Shown here piece after piece: positions 31,620 to 44,315 of a DNA stretch of 60,000 nucleotides. Origin of the DNA: Lineus longissimus (taxonomy: Eukaryota; Nemertea; Pilidiophora; Heteronemertea; Lineidae); contig NC_088318.1 in assembly GCF_910592395.1 (NCBI RefSeq), forward strand, positions 5,852,756 through 5,912,755, given 5' to 3'. How positions within the stretch are numbered: position 1 is the stretch's first letter; each line of letters starts with the position of its first letter. A program made the position numbers and the translations under genes. Under the pieces are notes generated by a model, which worked only from the letters and a program-made list of their open reading frames with translations, was not told where the DNA came from and did no database searches.

Positions 31620-32880
31620 TAGTGTGAGTATTCCGTCCCTTTTAATTTTCAGGTTCCAGCAGGTTTCATGTGTTTTCAGTGAGAATCTATACCGTTAGCA
31701 TGGGTATTGCCATTGAAAAAACACCATTCTTCCTTGTCGAGTTGTCTTAGGTGAAGCGCTAGATGAGCTGAAAATGTGGAGAATTGATCGATGTATCAAT
31801 ACTCACATCATCAACATCATGAAATATTGATGCTGATGATGATAAAGTACATGAAGAACTTAATTTTTCATTGTTTTTATTTCATCTCAGCAGGACGCCG
31901 TATAATCCGTAGTTTACTTTTACCCCACTTTCCTTAAATGAGTGTACAGGGTGAACCAAAAAACGGCACAGGCACAGTTTTTTTGAAAGTTTTATAAGAA
32001 GCAATCAATTCCCCAAAAAGATATTTTGTACACATATACCTCAGATTACTTCCTACCTGTGTACCTATTTTTTTGAAAATCAAAGGAGAGGTCTTTTGAG
32101 ATCAAGTAGGTCAAAGGTCAAGGTCGGGTCACGTGACCTACAAACCACCAAAATGACACAAACCCATCATGTGACATATCATCGGAAAGTAAATTCAATT
32201 CCCTATCCTATGAAACCAGCTCCGTGTGTATAGGATAAAATCTGTTCAAGTTATGGCAAATATGTATCCTCAGATATGAAATTTTGGTAAAATCAGTGAA
32301 AACTTTGCAGTGTTCTCCCTCCGCTAAAAAAGATCGGAGGACGCTGAAATCTGGTATTTGTAAGTTTCTCGGGGGGATCCCCAAGAACCCCAAATTAAAA
32401 AGAAATCGGAGACCTACCTGGAAAAAAGTGAGTGAGATGGGGAATTTTGACCTTGATGCTTGAAAGCTCTTTTTTATTATTTGAAAGCTCTTTCAAATAA
32501 TAAAAAACACCACAAGATACAAAACTGATCTTTGTCTTTTGTTCTCCACTCCCTCTTAATTCTTATCTTACTTAGAATTATTACCTCAGAGGATATCAAT
32601 TTCTCCCATTATCCCTTACTAATGAAGTACTATAGACCCCCCATCAACAGATACATCTGCTTTAATCCATAAGAAGGCAACATTAATATCTGTAAACCCC
32701 TCAACCAGGCAACAATAACATGCATATTGATCATGCTTCACAACTGCAAAGTCTAGGTCATATTCTAAAAGTGTCATTCAAATTGCCACATTTAGCAGTC
32801 AATATTAAATCTCCATGTCTCACTTCATCCACCAATACATCATTCCCAGGTGAGCACAATGTCCCAAGGACATTTCATTA
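31620..32880. other. Gene-free stretch
   Basis: It includes a GTCAAAGGTCAAGGTCGGGT segment of a common repeat type at 32108-32130 and a local duplication TTTCAAATAATAAAA near 32480-32505. No exon is supported. Homology with the duplicated unit begins at about 32880. Confidence 0.5.
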
Positions 32881-33589
32881 TACTTTCTAAGAGCTGAAAT
32901 TAAATTGGAAAAAATCAAATACATTCGGAAAAAATAATTTACTGATGAACCTGAAAAAGAACAAACATCAACGAAATAAAGAGCCGCCCCGGCCCATTCA
33001 TTCACTTTTTTTACATCGCAACTCATCATTTCCATTGCCAGGGATATATCGAGTGCCGATTACCTTCGTCTTCGCGCAGTGCGTCACCATGCATCGATCT
33101 GAACAATGACATGATTGCACAAAGGCCTCGCTCGGGTCCAGACGGGATACAAATCGGAGAAGCATGATACATCAGTTAGTTTTTATTTTTTTTTTTTATT
33201 CTATGTGTTATCAAATGATGGAAACTGCAATGAAAGAATGAACAGCGACTGAGTAGCTACGGCTTGGTGATAGCGACTTTAATAGTGTCAATGATCCTTT
33301 AATGCATACAACCTGGTGTTTTCATCCGTTGAAAATATATCCTAGGTCTTCTCCTGAGATTTTACTTTAAAGAGACGACCGTCGTCTTCCCAAACTATAG
33401 AGAAATAAATAACCTTAATTTACTAACCTCTTGTGTTGAATCTTCTTACCCCCATGGAATGATCGAATCTCACCCTGATGATAAACAGACCCCCTTCCCT
33501 GCACACACACACACACACCCAAACAAAAAGATGGATACTGTCAGTCCTTCTATTTTGTGGTGAAATAGCTAATCAACGTATGAACGTAA

Positions 33590-33815
33590 TGTCGACATCG
33601 CGAAGTCTTCTCAAAGAATATAAAACTTAGGCATGCCACGTTGTTTTTACCGCGACAAACATCTGCAAAACTAACCGCACACTCAATCGGTGAATTCCTT
33701 TTCAAATTAACATCAGTAACCGTGTTGGCGACAGCAACATCGTCGCTAATTGCAAACTTTGTGGCAATCTCTGTTGGAGATTTGGCTTTAAAGACGAAAC
33801 AAGCAGAATACTTTT
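33590..33815 (-). pseudogene. PAN/apple-like exon, unit 1
   Basis: The frame is open from YSACFVFKAKSPTEIATKF through SPIECAVSFADVC to CLSFIFFEKTSRCRHY. Spaced Cys with EC-A-x-S and C-x-SF are the hallmarks of PAN domains. The donor present in the unit 2 copy is not conserved here, and the downstream intron now contains 13.9 kb of mobile DNA with no LamG exon beyond it. It is probably a remnant. Confidence 0.6.
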
Positions 33816-34222
33816 AGATATGGTATCTCACAATGCTAGCGTCAGCGATGTAATCTCCCGCATGTCGTCAGACTGGGATTAATGGACTCTGACGTCATGT
33901 CATGACTTGACCATGTTGTATAGGATCGAGTAGCCGCCCGAAAACAGGCCAACCATTGTTTCAGCAAAAAAGACTTGAAGTCGTATTTAGATACTGTATA
34001 CATTGTGTGCGTGTATACTTACCCTTCAAAGAAAGAACTAAACATATTGGTAAGTTTTAGAGCAAAAAATTACACCACGTGTATATCGGGAAACCGCATT
34101 GAAATTAAAAGTTGTTTTGAAGGCAGCTTATGCGTCCAGAGTAGGGCATAGTTCACGATTCGGGTAAGTAAGAGAAAACGGTAGTTCGAATTTTAATCAG
34201 ACTAACTACTCATTGGGCCTCG

Positions 34223-34422
34223 TTAATATACAAAGATCAAAGGACCACCAGGAATTGATATCGCACTGGAGGTTTTGGTTGTCTCGCCATAACCGCGAAG
34301 TATTGGCCAAAACCGAGGTGAAGCACCGGTTCTCGCCAACATTTTAGCGCCACCTGAGCAGTTGTGGTGACACAAAAACCTAAAACCTAAAACACTTGCA
34401 ATAATAATAAATATTATTGTAA
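34223..34422 (-). CDS. Transmembrane and cytoplasmic-tail exon, unit 1
   Basis: After the acceptor TGGTACAG the phase-1 frame reads TIIFIIIASVLGFRFLC, a membrane-spanning segment. A tail of about 45 residues follows with CSGGAKMLARTGASPRFWPI and a stop at 34223. It makes the encoded product a single-pass protein with PAN and LamG outside the cell. The tail has no recognised signalling motif. Confidence 0.7.
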
Positions 34423-34598
34423 CTGTACCAACAGTTAAAATCAAAACTCAAAACTTTGAAAGGCACATATACTAAAGTGTTTCATCAAATATGAGATTTC
34501 ACGAGTATTTTTTAGAAAAATAAAAATCTGGCAGTGCGTTTTGCTTAGAAATTTACATAAAGAGTGCGATAGTTTTCGATCCAATTGATCATACTTAC

Positions 34599-35179
34599 AG
34601 TTATTGTAAAGGATCGTGACGTCATTTTGTTTTAACATGTAAGGGAATATCATTACCTGAGCCATCATACCGTCAAGGTGAGCTCCAAAAAAAACCTTGT
34701 CACCAGCGGGAAGGCCTCCTCCGGATTTCCACAATGGTGGCGCAATAAACGATTTATTATTAACATAATTAATCACGTGATTCGTCCTCGGGTTGTAGCT
34801 GGTCGTCAGAAGTTGCCATGTACCAATCCCCGTTTTACCTCGGAGAGCTTCACCAGCTTCGTAATAATGAACACCTCGCCCAATTTGTATAACTAATATC
34901 AAATGGAGTGTTTTATCAGATAACAATAACCCGACGCTATAGTTTCCATTAACAGAGTACCAAAAGGTGGTTCTATAAAATACAGTGTAGCTTGGGTCTA
35001 TCCTGGCAAGTACGGATATAGTAAACGGGTTACCTTTATGCAGATTTAGTGCATCAATATGAATAAATGGCGACAATGCTCCATATCCATACAAGAGTGT
35101 CTCTGGGTTGAATCCAACAGACAGTACTTCGCCAAAATGAGATGATTGGACGAATCCACAGTAGTTTTCACCATAAAGC
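34599..35179 (-). CDS. LamG-like (concanavalin-fold) exon, unit 1
   Basis: This 581-bp exon has an ACTCATTCAG acceptor and CT-GTAAGTAT donor, phase 2 to 1. It reads LYGENYCGFVQSSHFGEVLS, PFTISVLARIDPSYT, TGIGTWQLLTTSYN, FFGAHLDGMMAQVMIFPYML and ends ILYNN plus one base. The order, with G-x-W-x-x-L in the middle and a late G-x-x-x-x-V-x-I-x-P-x-x-L, is that of laminin-G/pentraxin-type jelly-roll domains. It is fully open and the same length as its paralogue at 41108-41688. Confidence 0.85.
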
Positions 35180-35239
35180 CTGAATGAGTTGTAATATTGA
35201 TAGTGGTAGCGAATTACAAGACATCGACGATATAAACAA

Positions 35240-36085
35240 TTTTATAATCAGAAGCAAAAAAGTGCCACACAATGTTGTGCTCGATGAATATTAGCCATAT
35301 ACGACCCATAGCTATATGATTACCCGGTTTCGCCGCTGTACATGTATTTCATCGTTATTCTTGACACAATTTGAATTTTTCAGCGGAATCCTTTTTTTAC
35401 ATTTTGGACAAAATTACATAAAAATCAGTTTGTTTCATCCGTTCGTTACACGATCTGTTGTATGATGGCGTTGTAGTCGTTTTTAGAACCTCTAGGCACA
35501 TATGCGTGAACGAACGTTGTGGTTTTTTTCATAATGACTTGGCCATAGGCGGAAAAATACGTGCATTTCTGAATGTCTATTTTCGACCATTACTATACAA
35601 AACGCACACAAATATAATGATAATCATGTCACTGAAGCCTTTTAATGATTTAGAACACATGAAAATGCCCACACTAAATTAGTACGAGCACTCAACGAAT
35701 TTGATTGTAGTGGCGTATTACAAGACATGTATGACGGCGTAGACATTTTTAAACAGTTAGCAATGTATGTTTGCAAACACTAACCTCAAGTTCTTCATAC
35801 TACTGTTGAGATACATTTTATGAGATGCTGAAAGAGAAAAACGAAATCGCTACCTCCTTTCTAGAGTAAAAAGATTCATTTCTCAGCGCGGCATGATGGA
35901 GATTATGACGCGTACCGTTGTCACCGTGCTAAGCGGGCGAGCGTTCGGGGGCGTAGTGACGCTCGTTGTGAATTGATTTAAAATGTGGGACTAAGACTGC
36001 AGAGTATATTTGAGCGGATTGTGTACAATACAATTAACTCATGCCACGGACTATCATACTGTGTCAAGGAGCTGGATAGAATTAT
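35240..36085. other. Intronic stretch of unit 1
   Basis: No supported exon. It is conserved with 41750-42615, including GTTGTGGTTTTTTTCATAAT near 35518, as expected from duplication alone. Confidence 0.5.
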
Positions 36086-36088
36086 AAT

Positions 36089-37390
36089 ATCATGTAAGAT
36101 CTGCTTATTCACGCCTACCTGAAGAAAGTAAGTCATGCAAAGCCTGGTTCGATGACAGAGTTCCTCTGACCAGACAGGTGACGATGAAAAGTCTAAATAA
36201 CATGGCTACAGCTCTGATTATAGGAGAGTTGGATAATGGGCGGAATTATCGACTGAAATATAACTAACCACACGATGCAATTACTGAGAAAGCAAGAGGT
36301 GCGAATTCCTCCTTTGATTAAAATTAGTCTGGTCAGCAGAAAAGACATTTCACTAGCAACCGGTTAGATCAACGTTCAACTATTGTTTCGGCATACGCAC
36401 ACAAAATAATACCACTCAACACTGAATGTAGTCGCTTGCCTTACTGGGCGGTTGGGAAGGCTCACTATATCGTTCCTTCCTGTCAACGCAAACGATGCAT
36501 CACGCTAATATGACTGAAATGTTGCTCCCATGCAAGCCATGCTTTTCTCCTGTCGGTGCAACTATTGAGAGAGGCATATTCTATTATGTGGAGAATCAAC
36601 ACTGCCACAATGGTCTGCCACATTCACGATTGATAATCAGCCAATATTTGAATGAAGCCATTCAAATCTATGAAATCACTACCGATCGACAATGTTTTGT
36701 AATCATGTTTTATCATTTTTTGTTTTTTCTCTCAGAACCTGCGAACGGTTGGTTCTGTAAAATATGATACATATAACTCTGCAAGAAAATGTTAATATTC
36801 AATAAAGGACGTCCAGCCGGTCCTCAGGATGAAAAGATTATTTTTTAGATCCTATTTGGATTCTGAAATAAGAGTCTGATGACTCGGTGTATCATCAAAT
36901 TCTTGCTTAGAATACTGTTATTGTCCTGTTAAGACAATTTTTAGAACCGGCCGGATGTTATATTATGGGAACTGGCTGAAAGCTGTAAGGTTCTTAAGAA
37001 CGTTTGTGACTTGTTAACATCTGGTCAGACTTAAAAATGCGGTGTATACGTAGCAGTTGAAAAAAATACAAAGTGATTACGATCGTAGCTAGACACTCAC
37101 TGGGAATTCGTGAATAGACAACGTGGCACAACGTCATGTGTAATGTTGCTTAGGGGTGTACAATGTGCATACAGTAGACGAAGAAAAAACTCGACCAATT
37201 AACAGATAAGCCTCGTCCTTTTCTAGGTCAGGTTATAATCATGACATAAATATTTGGGAGTCTTACCTCCGCAGCCCAGGACGGTAACAAGTCTATGAGA
37301 GAAAACCCCGAAATCAAACCGGGTAGTCGGAGCTCGTCAGCCGGGAAAAAGGTAACCAGACTAGGAGACGGAAGCTCAAAAAAATAAAAC
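36089..37390 (-). repeat. Core segment, unit 1 copy
   Basis: Starts CATGTAAGATCTGCTTATTC and aligns with 44993-46220 and 47865-49092. A 75-100 codon ORF is shared among copies, but most differences between copies change the amino acid and there is no domain. I read it as intron. Confidence 0.85.
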
Positions 37391-37764
37391 TTGACCTCAC
37401 GGATAATACCCGGTACACACTACAACGACAGTTGGACTAGTTATTTTTCACGATTAGACAGTGGCGCAACTATCGCGAATAAACCGGGCATGGAGATGTT
37501 CAAAGGTAATAACCTTGGAGGACTGATGGCTGATTACAACTTGCTGTAGGAGCCGCCGTGGGCATGAGGTCCCTGGTTTCAACTGTTAGCGGTGTGACTC
37601 AAGGAAGGTCTTCGCCTTACTCCACGTGACCCAATAGGGCTAATTGTACAGCTCATGATAGGTCTCCAAAAAGGTTTCAGGATATAGGCCGGGGAATAAA
37701 TTAATGGAAAATAGAAATACATGTATAATGTTGGAAAAAAGAAATTACATATACACGTACTACT

Positions 37765-39118
37765 AAATATTCCACAATTTATTCGTTTGGAAACTGTTAT
37801 TCGTGAACGGGGTAGACTCCCTGGACAGCCCATCACGTCATCCTAACTTGGTCTCCTTATGGACTGTCCGCAGTGGCGGGAATACGTGAGGCTGGACGAT
37901 TTAATAGTCAAAGGAAATTGCTGTAACGAAACCGTAAGGGCAGTTTCCGTCACCGAATCAGAGTGCTCGACCAATATCGCTTTGTCATATGTATAATAGT
38001 GTAGATGATTTTCATACTCTTCATTCCTACACTGCATTTCTCCCATGGTTAAGATGGTCTACGTACGCACTGCGTTGTATAGTTAGTTGACCTACTTGTC
38101 AATAACAACAAAGAAACCAATTCTAAAGTCAAGAACATTGCACAATTAACTATTCCTGCATGTACAAAGCCAAGCACTAGAGTTTATACTCTTAGATTTC
38201 AACTGCATTGAGGTTTCAGGTCTGCCCGTCACGTGACTGATACTTAAACAGACTGGAGGCATCCTGACCATGTTTACTTCTTTTCTAGTGTTTTATACAT
38301 GCTCATCTTTTGCACACACATTGCGACACTTCGACAAATTAATAGATCTTAAAACGAGCGTGCTCAGAAGAAATCTCAAAGCAGGTTTTGAATCACAATA
38401 ATATCAAACAAACTATAGGACATGTGGATGAAATTATGATTTAGATAGCAGCTTGTATCAAAATTGAATCCCATCAGAAGTGATGAATTGTCAATTGTAT
38501 GCTTGGTTGTTGTCTAGGCTTTGGCCCAAGTGATGCAAAGGCTATATGGGACGTGTGTACGATTTATCTTTCAACTTTGTCTGTGCAGTTAATAAAGCTG
38601 CGTGAGATGCTGGCAAATTCGTCCATTGCCATTGAAATGAATGAGCGGCCTTTTACTCCAGTATGATTGTTCTTCTGTTTCATCGGTAAACTTTTTTCCT
38701 GAAACTGCTCAACGGTTTTTCAAAAATTTTGTTTCAGCTGTAGTAGAAACACGCGTTCTTCGTTATTTTTGACACTCACAACTCTTCACGCGAAAAACCT
38801 TTCTCGCAACGTGAGTGTACGTCGATTTCGGACTGAAAAGACTCTTGGTATTATTAAGGACATTGTGACCAAGATGACGGCTGTCCTGTTACCTTCCATT
38901 CTGCAGTCACAGTTTCCATCAGTAAATAACACATGAGATGGACAAATTCAAAAACTGACTAAATCAACACAATTTTACTCATTTTGGTTCCGGCTTGACC
39001 CGAGTGAGGCCTCCGTGCACAGATAATTTTGGTGCGGATCGATGCCCGGTGGCGCGCAACACGGAGACGAATATCTGCACCTCGACGTCACGCTCAGATG
39101 GCGCTCGATTACCCCGTT
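37765..39118 (-). repeat. Segmental duplication block P, copy P1
   Basis: It aligns with P0 (17165-18952) and lacks both the 730-bp MITE and the non-LTR insertion, so it serves as the empty site for each. It lies in the intron between the PAN (40.05 kb) and LamG (35.18 kb) exons. Confidence 0.88.
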
Positions 39119-40049
39119 ACTGCGACGATAATGGAAATGACGTTACGTCGTTATAGCGGGGTGACGCGAACTCTCATCTCGGCGTGCAAATTTTTTTCCG
39201 AATTAAAAGTAACGAATTACCCGTTTATTTACTGTCTAAGAGCAGAAATTAAATTAGAAAAGCATCAACAACCTTCAGAAAAATAGTTTACTGATGAAAC
39301 TGAAGGACAAACAAACATCACCAAATAAAAAGCCACCATTCCTTCACTGTTGTTACGACGCAACACATCATTTCCATTGCCAGGGGTAAATAGAGCGCCG
39401 ATGACATTCGTCTCCGCGTAGCACGTCGCCGAGCATCGATCTGCACAATGACATGATTGCACAAAGGCCTCGCTCGGGTCAAGACGGGATTCAAATCGGA
39501 AAAGCGTGATACTCCAGTTAGTTTTTATATTTATCTTATTTTATTTGTGATCAAATGATGGGAACTGCACTGAAGGAATGAAAGGCGACTGAGTAGCGAC
39601 GGCTTGGTGATAATGTCTTTAATAATGCCAATGATTCTTTAACGCATACAGCCTGGTGTTTTCATCCGTTGAAAGTGTATCCTAGGTCTTCTCCTGAGAT
39701 TTTACTTTAAAGAGACGACCATCGTATTCCCATGCAACTGTAGAAAAAATAAATATCCTCTATTTACTAACCTCTTTTATTCAATCTTCTTACCCCCATG
39801 GAATGATCGAAGCTCGCCTTGATAATAAACAGACCCCCTCCCCGCACCCACAATCACGTACACACACACCCCACCAAACATGATGCTTCACAGTCTACAT
39901 GATTTTCTGTGTGTACTCGATGCCAACAGGTGATAATAACATATGATTTAAGTTTTCTGAGGAATAAGGGTATACGAAAATATAAGGGTCCGTTTACTAC
40001 CACTTTCTTCCTCACCACAATGTTGACTTTAATCCATGACACTTGTTAC

Positions 40050-40290
40050 TTGTTTCTTTTATCAACATAATATCGACATCGCGAAGTCTTCTCAAAGAAT
40101 ATAAAACTTAGGCATTCCATGTTGTTGTTACCGTGACAAACATCTACAAAACTAACCGCGCACTCAATCGGTGAATTTCTTTTCAAATTAACATCAGTAA
40201 CCGTGTTGGCGACAGCAACATCGTCGCTAATTGCAAACTTTGTGGCAATCTCTGTTGGAGATTTGTCTTTAAACACAAAACAAGCAGAAT
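40050..40290 (-). CDS. PAN/apple-like extracellular domain exon, unit 2
   Basis: The frame contains YSACFVFKDKSPTEIATKF, SPIECAVSFVDVC and MECLSFIFFEKTSRCRYYVD, a PAN-type pattern of paired cysteines that usually mediates protein or sugar binding outside the cell. A donor AACAA-GTAACA at 40050 leaves phase 2. The LamG exon at 35179 begins in phase 2, so the split codon becomes Lys and the frame continues. The start is uncertain (an AAG acceptor near 40290); the signal-peptide exon was not found. Confidence 0.65.
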
Positions 40291-40729
40291 ACTTTTAGAT
40301 ATGGTATCTCTCAAAGCTAGCGCTAGCGATGCAATCTCCCGCATGACGTCAGACCGGGATTAATTGACTCTGAAGTCATGTAAATATCCTGACCACGCTA
40401 CATAGGATCGAGTAGCCGCCCGAAAACAGACCAACCACTAATTCAGTAAAAATCTCATAGTCGTATATAGATACTGTATACATTGTGTGCGTGTATACTT
40501 ACCCTTCGAAGAAAGAACTAAACATATAAGATTAGGAGCAAAACATAACACTACGTGTATATCGGGAAAATGCATTGAAATTCCAGAAAAAGTTGTTTTG
40601 ATGGTAATTTATGCGTCCAGAGTAGAGCATTGTTCACGATTCGGGTAAGTATGAGAAAACGACAGTTTGTATTTTTTTCAGACAAACTGCTGATTGGGCC
40701 TCGTTAATATACAAAGATCAAAAGACCAC

Positions 40730-40923
40730 CAGGAATTGATATCTCACTGGAGGTTTTGATTGTCTCGCCATAACTGCGAAGTATTGGCCAAAACTTAGAC
40801 GGAGCAGCGGTTCTCGCCAACATTTTAGCGCCACCTGAGCAGTTGTGGTGACACAAAAACCTAAAACCTAAAACACTTGCAATAATAATAAATATTATTT
40901 AAACTGTACCAACAGTTAAAATC
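40730..40923 (-). pseudogene. Transmembrane exon, unit 2, with premature stop
   Basis: It aligns with 34223-34422, but the codon at 40899-40901 is TAA (ACA in unit 1), the second codon of the membrane segment. The tail frame is otherwise still readable. The unit 2 protein would end before the membrane, giving either a secreted form or a dead gene. Confidence 0.75.
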
Positions 40924-41107
40924 AAAACTCAAAACTTTGAAAGGCACATATAGTATATTTACAATAACTGCGGTTCGTTATAAAGTGTTTCATCAAATAT
41001 GAGATTTCACGAGTATTTTTTAGGGGAAATAAAAATCTGGCAGTGCGTTTTGCTTAGAAATTTACAAAAAGAGTGCGATAGTTTTCGATCCAATTGATCA
41101 TACTTAC

Positions 41108-41688
41108 AGTTATTATAAAGGATCGTGACGTCATTTTGTTTTAACATGTAAGGGAATATCATTACCTGAGCCATCATACCGTCAAGGCGAGTTCCAAATA
41201 AAACCTTGTCACCAGCGGGAAGGCCTCCTCCGGATTTCCGCAATGGTGGCGCAATATACGATTTATTATTAACATAATTAATCACGTGATTCGTCCTCGG
41301 GTTGTAGCTTGTCGTCAGAAGTTGCCATGTACCAATCCCCGTTTTACCTCGGAGAGCTTCACCAGCTTCGTAATAATGAGCACCTCGCCCAATGTGTATA
41401 ACTAATCTCAAATGGAGTGTTTCATCAGATAACAATAACCCGACGCTATACTTTCCATTAACAATGTACCAAAAGGTGGTTCTATAATATACAGTGTAGC
41501 TTGGGTCTATCCTGGCAAGTACGGATATAGTAAACGGGTTACCTTTATGCAGATTTAGTTCATCAATATGAATAAATGGCGACAATGCTCCACATCCATC
41601 GGAGAGTGTGTCTGAGTTGAATCTAACAGACAGTACTTCGCCAAAATGAGATGATTGGACGAATTCACAGTAGTTTTCATCATGAAGC
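41108..41688 (-). CDS. LamG-like exon, unit 2
   Basis: It has the same length, borders and phase as the unit 1 exon and is fully open (LHDENYCEFVQSSHFGEVLS ... ILYNN). By hand it differs from unit 1 at about 26 bases, 24 of which change the amino acid. Its own transmembrane exon downstream carries a stop. Confidence 0.8.
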
Positions 41689-43895
41689 CTGAAAGAGTTG
41701 TAATGTTGACAGTGGTAGCGTAATACGAGACATCGACGATATACACAATTTCATAATCAGAAGCAAAAAGGTGCCACATGTTGTGCTCAATGATGATTAG
41801 CCATATACGACCTATAGCTATATGATCACCCGCTTTTGGCCGCTGTACATGAATTTCATTATTGTCCTGGACGCAATTTGAATTTTTCAGCGAAATCTTT
41901 TTTTTACATTTTGGACAACATGGCATAAAAACAAGTTTGTTTCACCCGTTTGTTACACGATCTGTTGTGCGATAGCGTTGCAGTCGTTTCTAGGACCTCT
42001 AGACACATGTGCTTGAACGAACGTTGTGGTTTTTTTCATAATGACTTGGCCATAGGCGGAAAAATACGTGCATTTCTGGATGTCTATTTTCGACCATTAC
42101 TATACAAAACGCACAAAAATATAATGATAATTATGTCACTAAAGCCTTTTAATGATTTGGATCACATGAAAATGCCCACACTTAATTAGTACGAGCACTC
42201 AACGAATTTGATTGTAGTGGCGTATTACAAGACATGTATGACGGCGTAGACATTTAGCAATGTACAGTTAGCAATGTATGTTTGCAAACACTAACCTCAA
42301 GTTGTTCATACTACTGTTGAGATACATTTTATGAGACGCTGAAAGAGAAAAACGAAATCGCAACCTCCTTTCTAGAGTAACAAGATGTATCGTTGGTATG
42401 TTCAACATTCATTCTTCGGCATGATGGAGATTATGACGCGTGCCGTTGTCACCGTGCTAAGCGGGCGAGCGTTCGGGGGCGTAGTGATGTTAGTTGTGAA
42501 TTGATTTAACATGGGTCTAAGACCGCGGGGTTTATTTGAGCAGATTGTGTCCAATACAATTTACTCATGCCACGGACTATCATACTATTTCAATGAGATG
42601 GATAGAATTATAATATGTAAAGAGCAATCTCTAGTGAACTCACACAACTGTTTGACATGGGGGAGCCCCCCAAACCCCCGTCCTTCTGACATATATAGCC
42701 AGTACATTGGGGGATGAGTCCGCCAAACCCCCTCCCCCGTTCTCTGAAAGTGACAGGTTTTAGTCAGTACATTGGGGGGAAAGCCCCCCCCCAAAGTCCC
42801 CCCCCATTGGACTCTAAAAATAGAATTCCTTGGAGACGCTGAACAATAAGGCCCCATAAAGAAATAGTCCCCGCCCCGGTAGCTGTCTCATATCTGCTGG
42901 AAGAAGCAGCTATTTGTGGTGAAATAATAATTGAATGCATGTCATGACACCCAGGAGCTTTTTCTCATTTCTGAAACAGTTGCATGGTTGGAATGAATTT
43001 CCAAATCAGTCCGTCAAATCTCTATGCAATGAAAATTGAAATGTCACAACTGTCTCCACCGACGTTGTCCTGTATGTCCTAGCAGACGATTTTTAAATAA
43101 ATGATGTGATTGATATACTTGTAGATTGGACTGAATTATTTCTTCAATGATATGAAAATTGAAAACCCTCTGACATGCCTGAGTACAAAAATGCAGAGGC
43201 AAGACACACCATGCATGTCATGACACCCAGGAGCTTTTTCCCATTTCTGAAACAGTTGCATGGTTGGAATGAATTTCCAAATCAGTCCGTCAAATCTCTA
43301 TCCAAATGGAACATTATGACCACTCTATATTTGTGCAGTAGTGTTAAAACTGACTTTTTTGAAGTAAAGTACGTAAATCGAGAAGAAGAGGACGTTTACT
43401 TCGTCTGCAATGAAATGTCACAACTGTCTCCGCCGACGTTGTTGTCCTGTATGTTCTAGCAGACGATTTTTAGATACATGATGTCCCACACCCGCACTTC
43501 AGGACAGTGGCGCCGGTGTGAATAAATCTACTTGCGTGAATGGTCAATGGCTCATGACGTCATGAAATAATTGCGTCACGAGGAAGGAAACAATCGGAAT
43601 CCTGGTAACTGTGGTTGCGGTGCGTCGTGAAAGCAGGATCGGCAAGCTCGTCCCGTATGGAATGCGACAAACTGTACCGGAACCAGAATTGTCATGGGTC
43701 TGCACAATTTTTTTCAGATTCGATGGACATGATGGATATATGAATTTTGTTTACACTTTATACACATACGTAACCATTACACTCACTACGTTGTGTGAGT
43801 TAGTAATATGTAAAGAGCAATCTCTAGTGAATTCACACAACTGTTTGACATGGGGGAGCCCCCAAACCCCCGTCCTTCTGACATATATAGCCAGT

Positions 43896-43987
43896 ACATT
43901 GGGGGATGAGTCCCCCAAACCCCCTCCCCGTTCTCTGAAAGTGACAGGTTTTAGTCAGTACATTGGGGGGAAGGCCCCCCCCCCACC
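43896..43987. repeat. Paired GC hairpins of the array unit (representative copy)
   Basis: CAGTACATTGGGGG occurs twice. The first continues TTGGGGGATGAGTCCCCCAA, a perfect hairpin; the second TTGGGGGGAAGGCCCCCC. Similar pairs occur near 42710, 46770, 49640 and 50805. Confidence 0.8.
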
Positions 43988-44315
43988 CCCCCCCCCCCCT
44001 CATTGGACTCTAAAAATAGAATTCCTTGGAGACGCTGAACAATAAGGCCACATAAAGAAATAGTCCCCGCCCCGGTAGCTGTCTCATATCTGCTGACAGA
44101 AGCAGCTCTTTGTGGTGAAATAATAATTGAATGCATGTCATGACACCCAGGAGCTTTTTCTCATTTCTGAAACAGTTGCATGGTTGGAATGAATTGCCAA
44201 ATCAGTCCGTCAAATCTCTATGCAATGAAAATTGAAATGTCACAACTGTCTCCACCGACGTTGTCCTGTATGTCCTAGCAGACGATTTTTAAATAAATGA
44301 TGTGATTGATATACC

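Larger units (their letters stand above)
32880..36088 (-). repeat. Segmental duplication, unit 1
   Basis: Aligns in order with 39234-42615 (unit 2) at roughly 90-95% where compared, including PAN, TM and LamG exons. A CA microsatellite lies at 33502-33518. This unit lacks the 42.6-51.9 kb array. Confidence 0.9.
39234..42615 (-). repeat. Segmental duplication, unit 2
   Basis: Ordered alignment with 32880-36088. It begins CTAAGAGCAGAAATTAAATT; the boundary with P1 lies about 120 bp to the left. Confidence 0.9.

Noticed and set aside
40480-40515. Short first exon starting MFSSFFEG before a strong GTAAGTATAC donor, conserved in both units
   Set aside because: Its phase does not match the PAN exon with any acceptor I can see, and it is not a signal peptide; it may be non-coding conservation from duplication.
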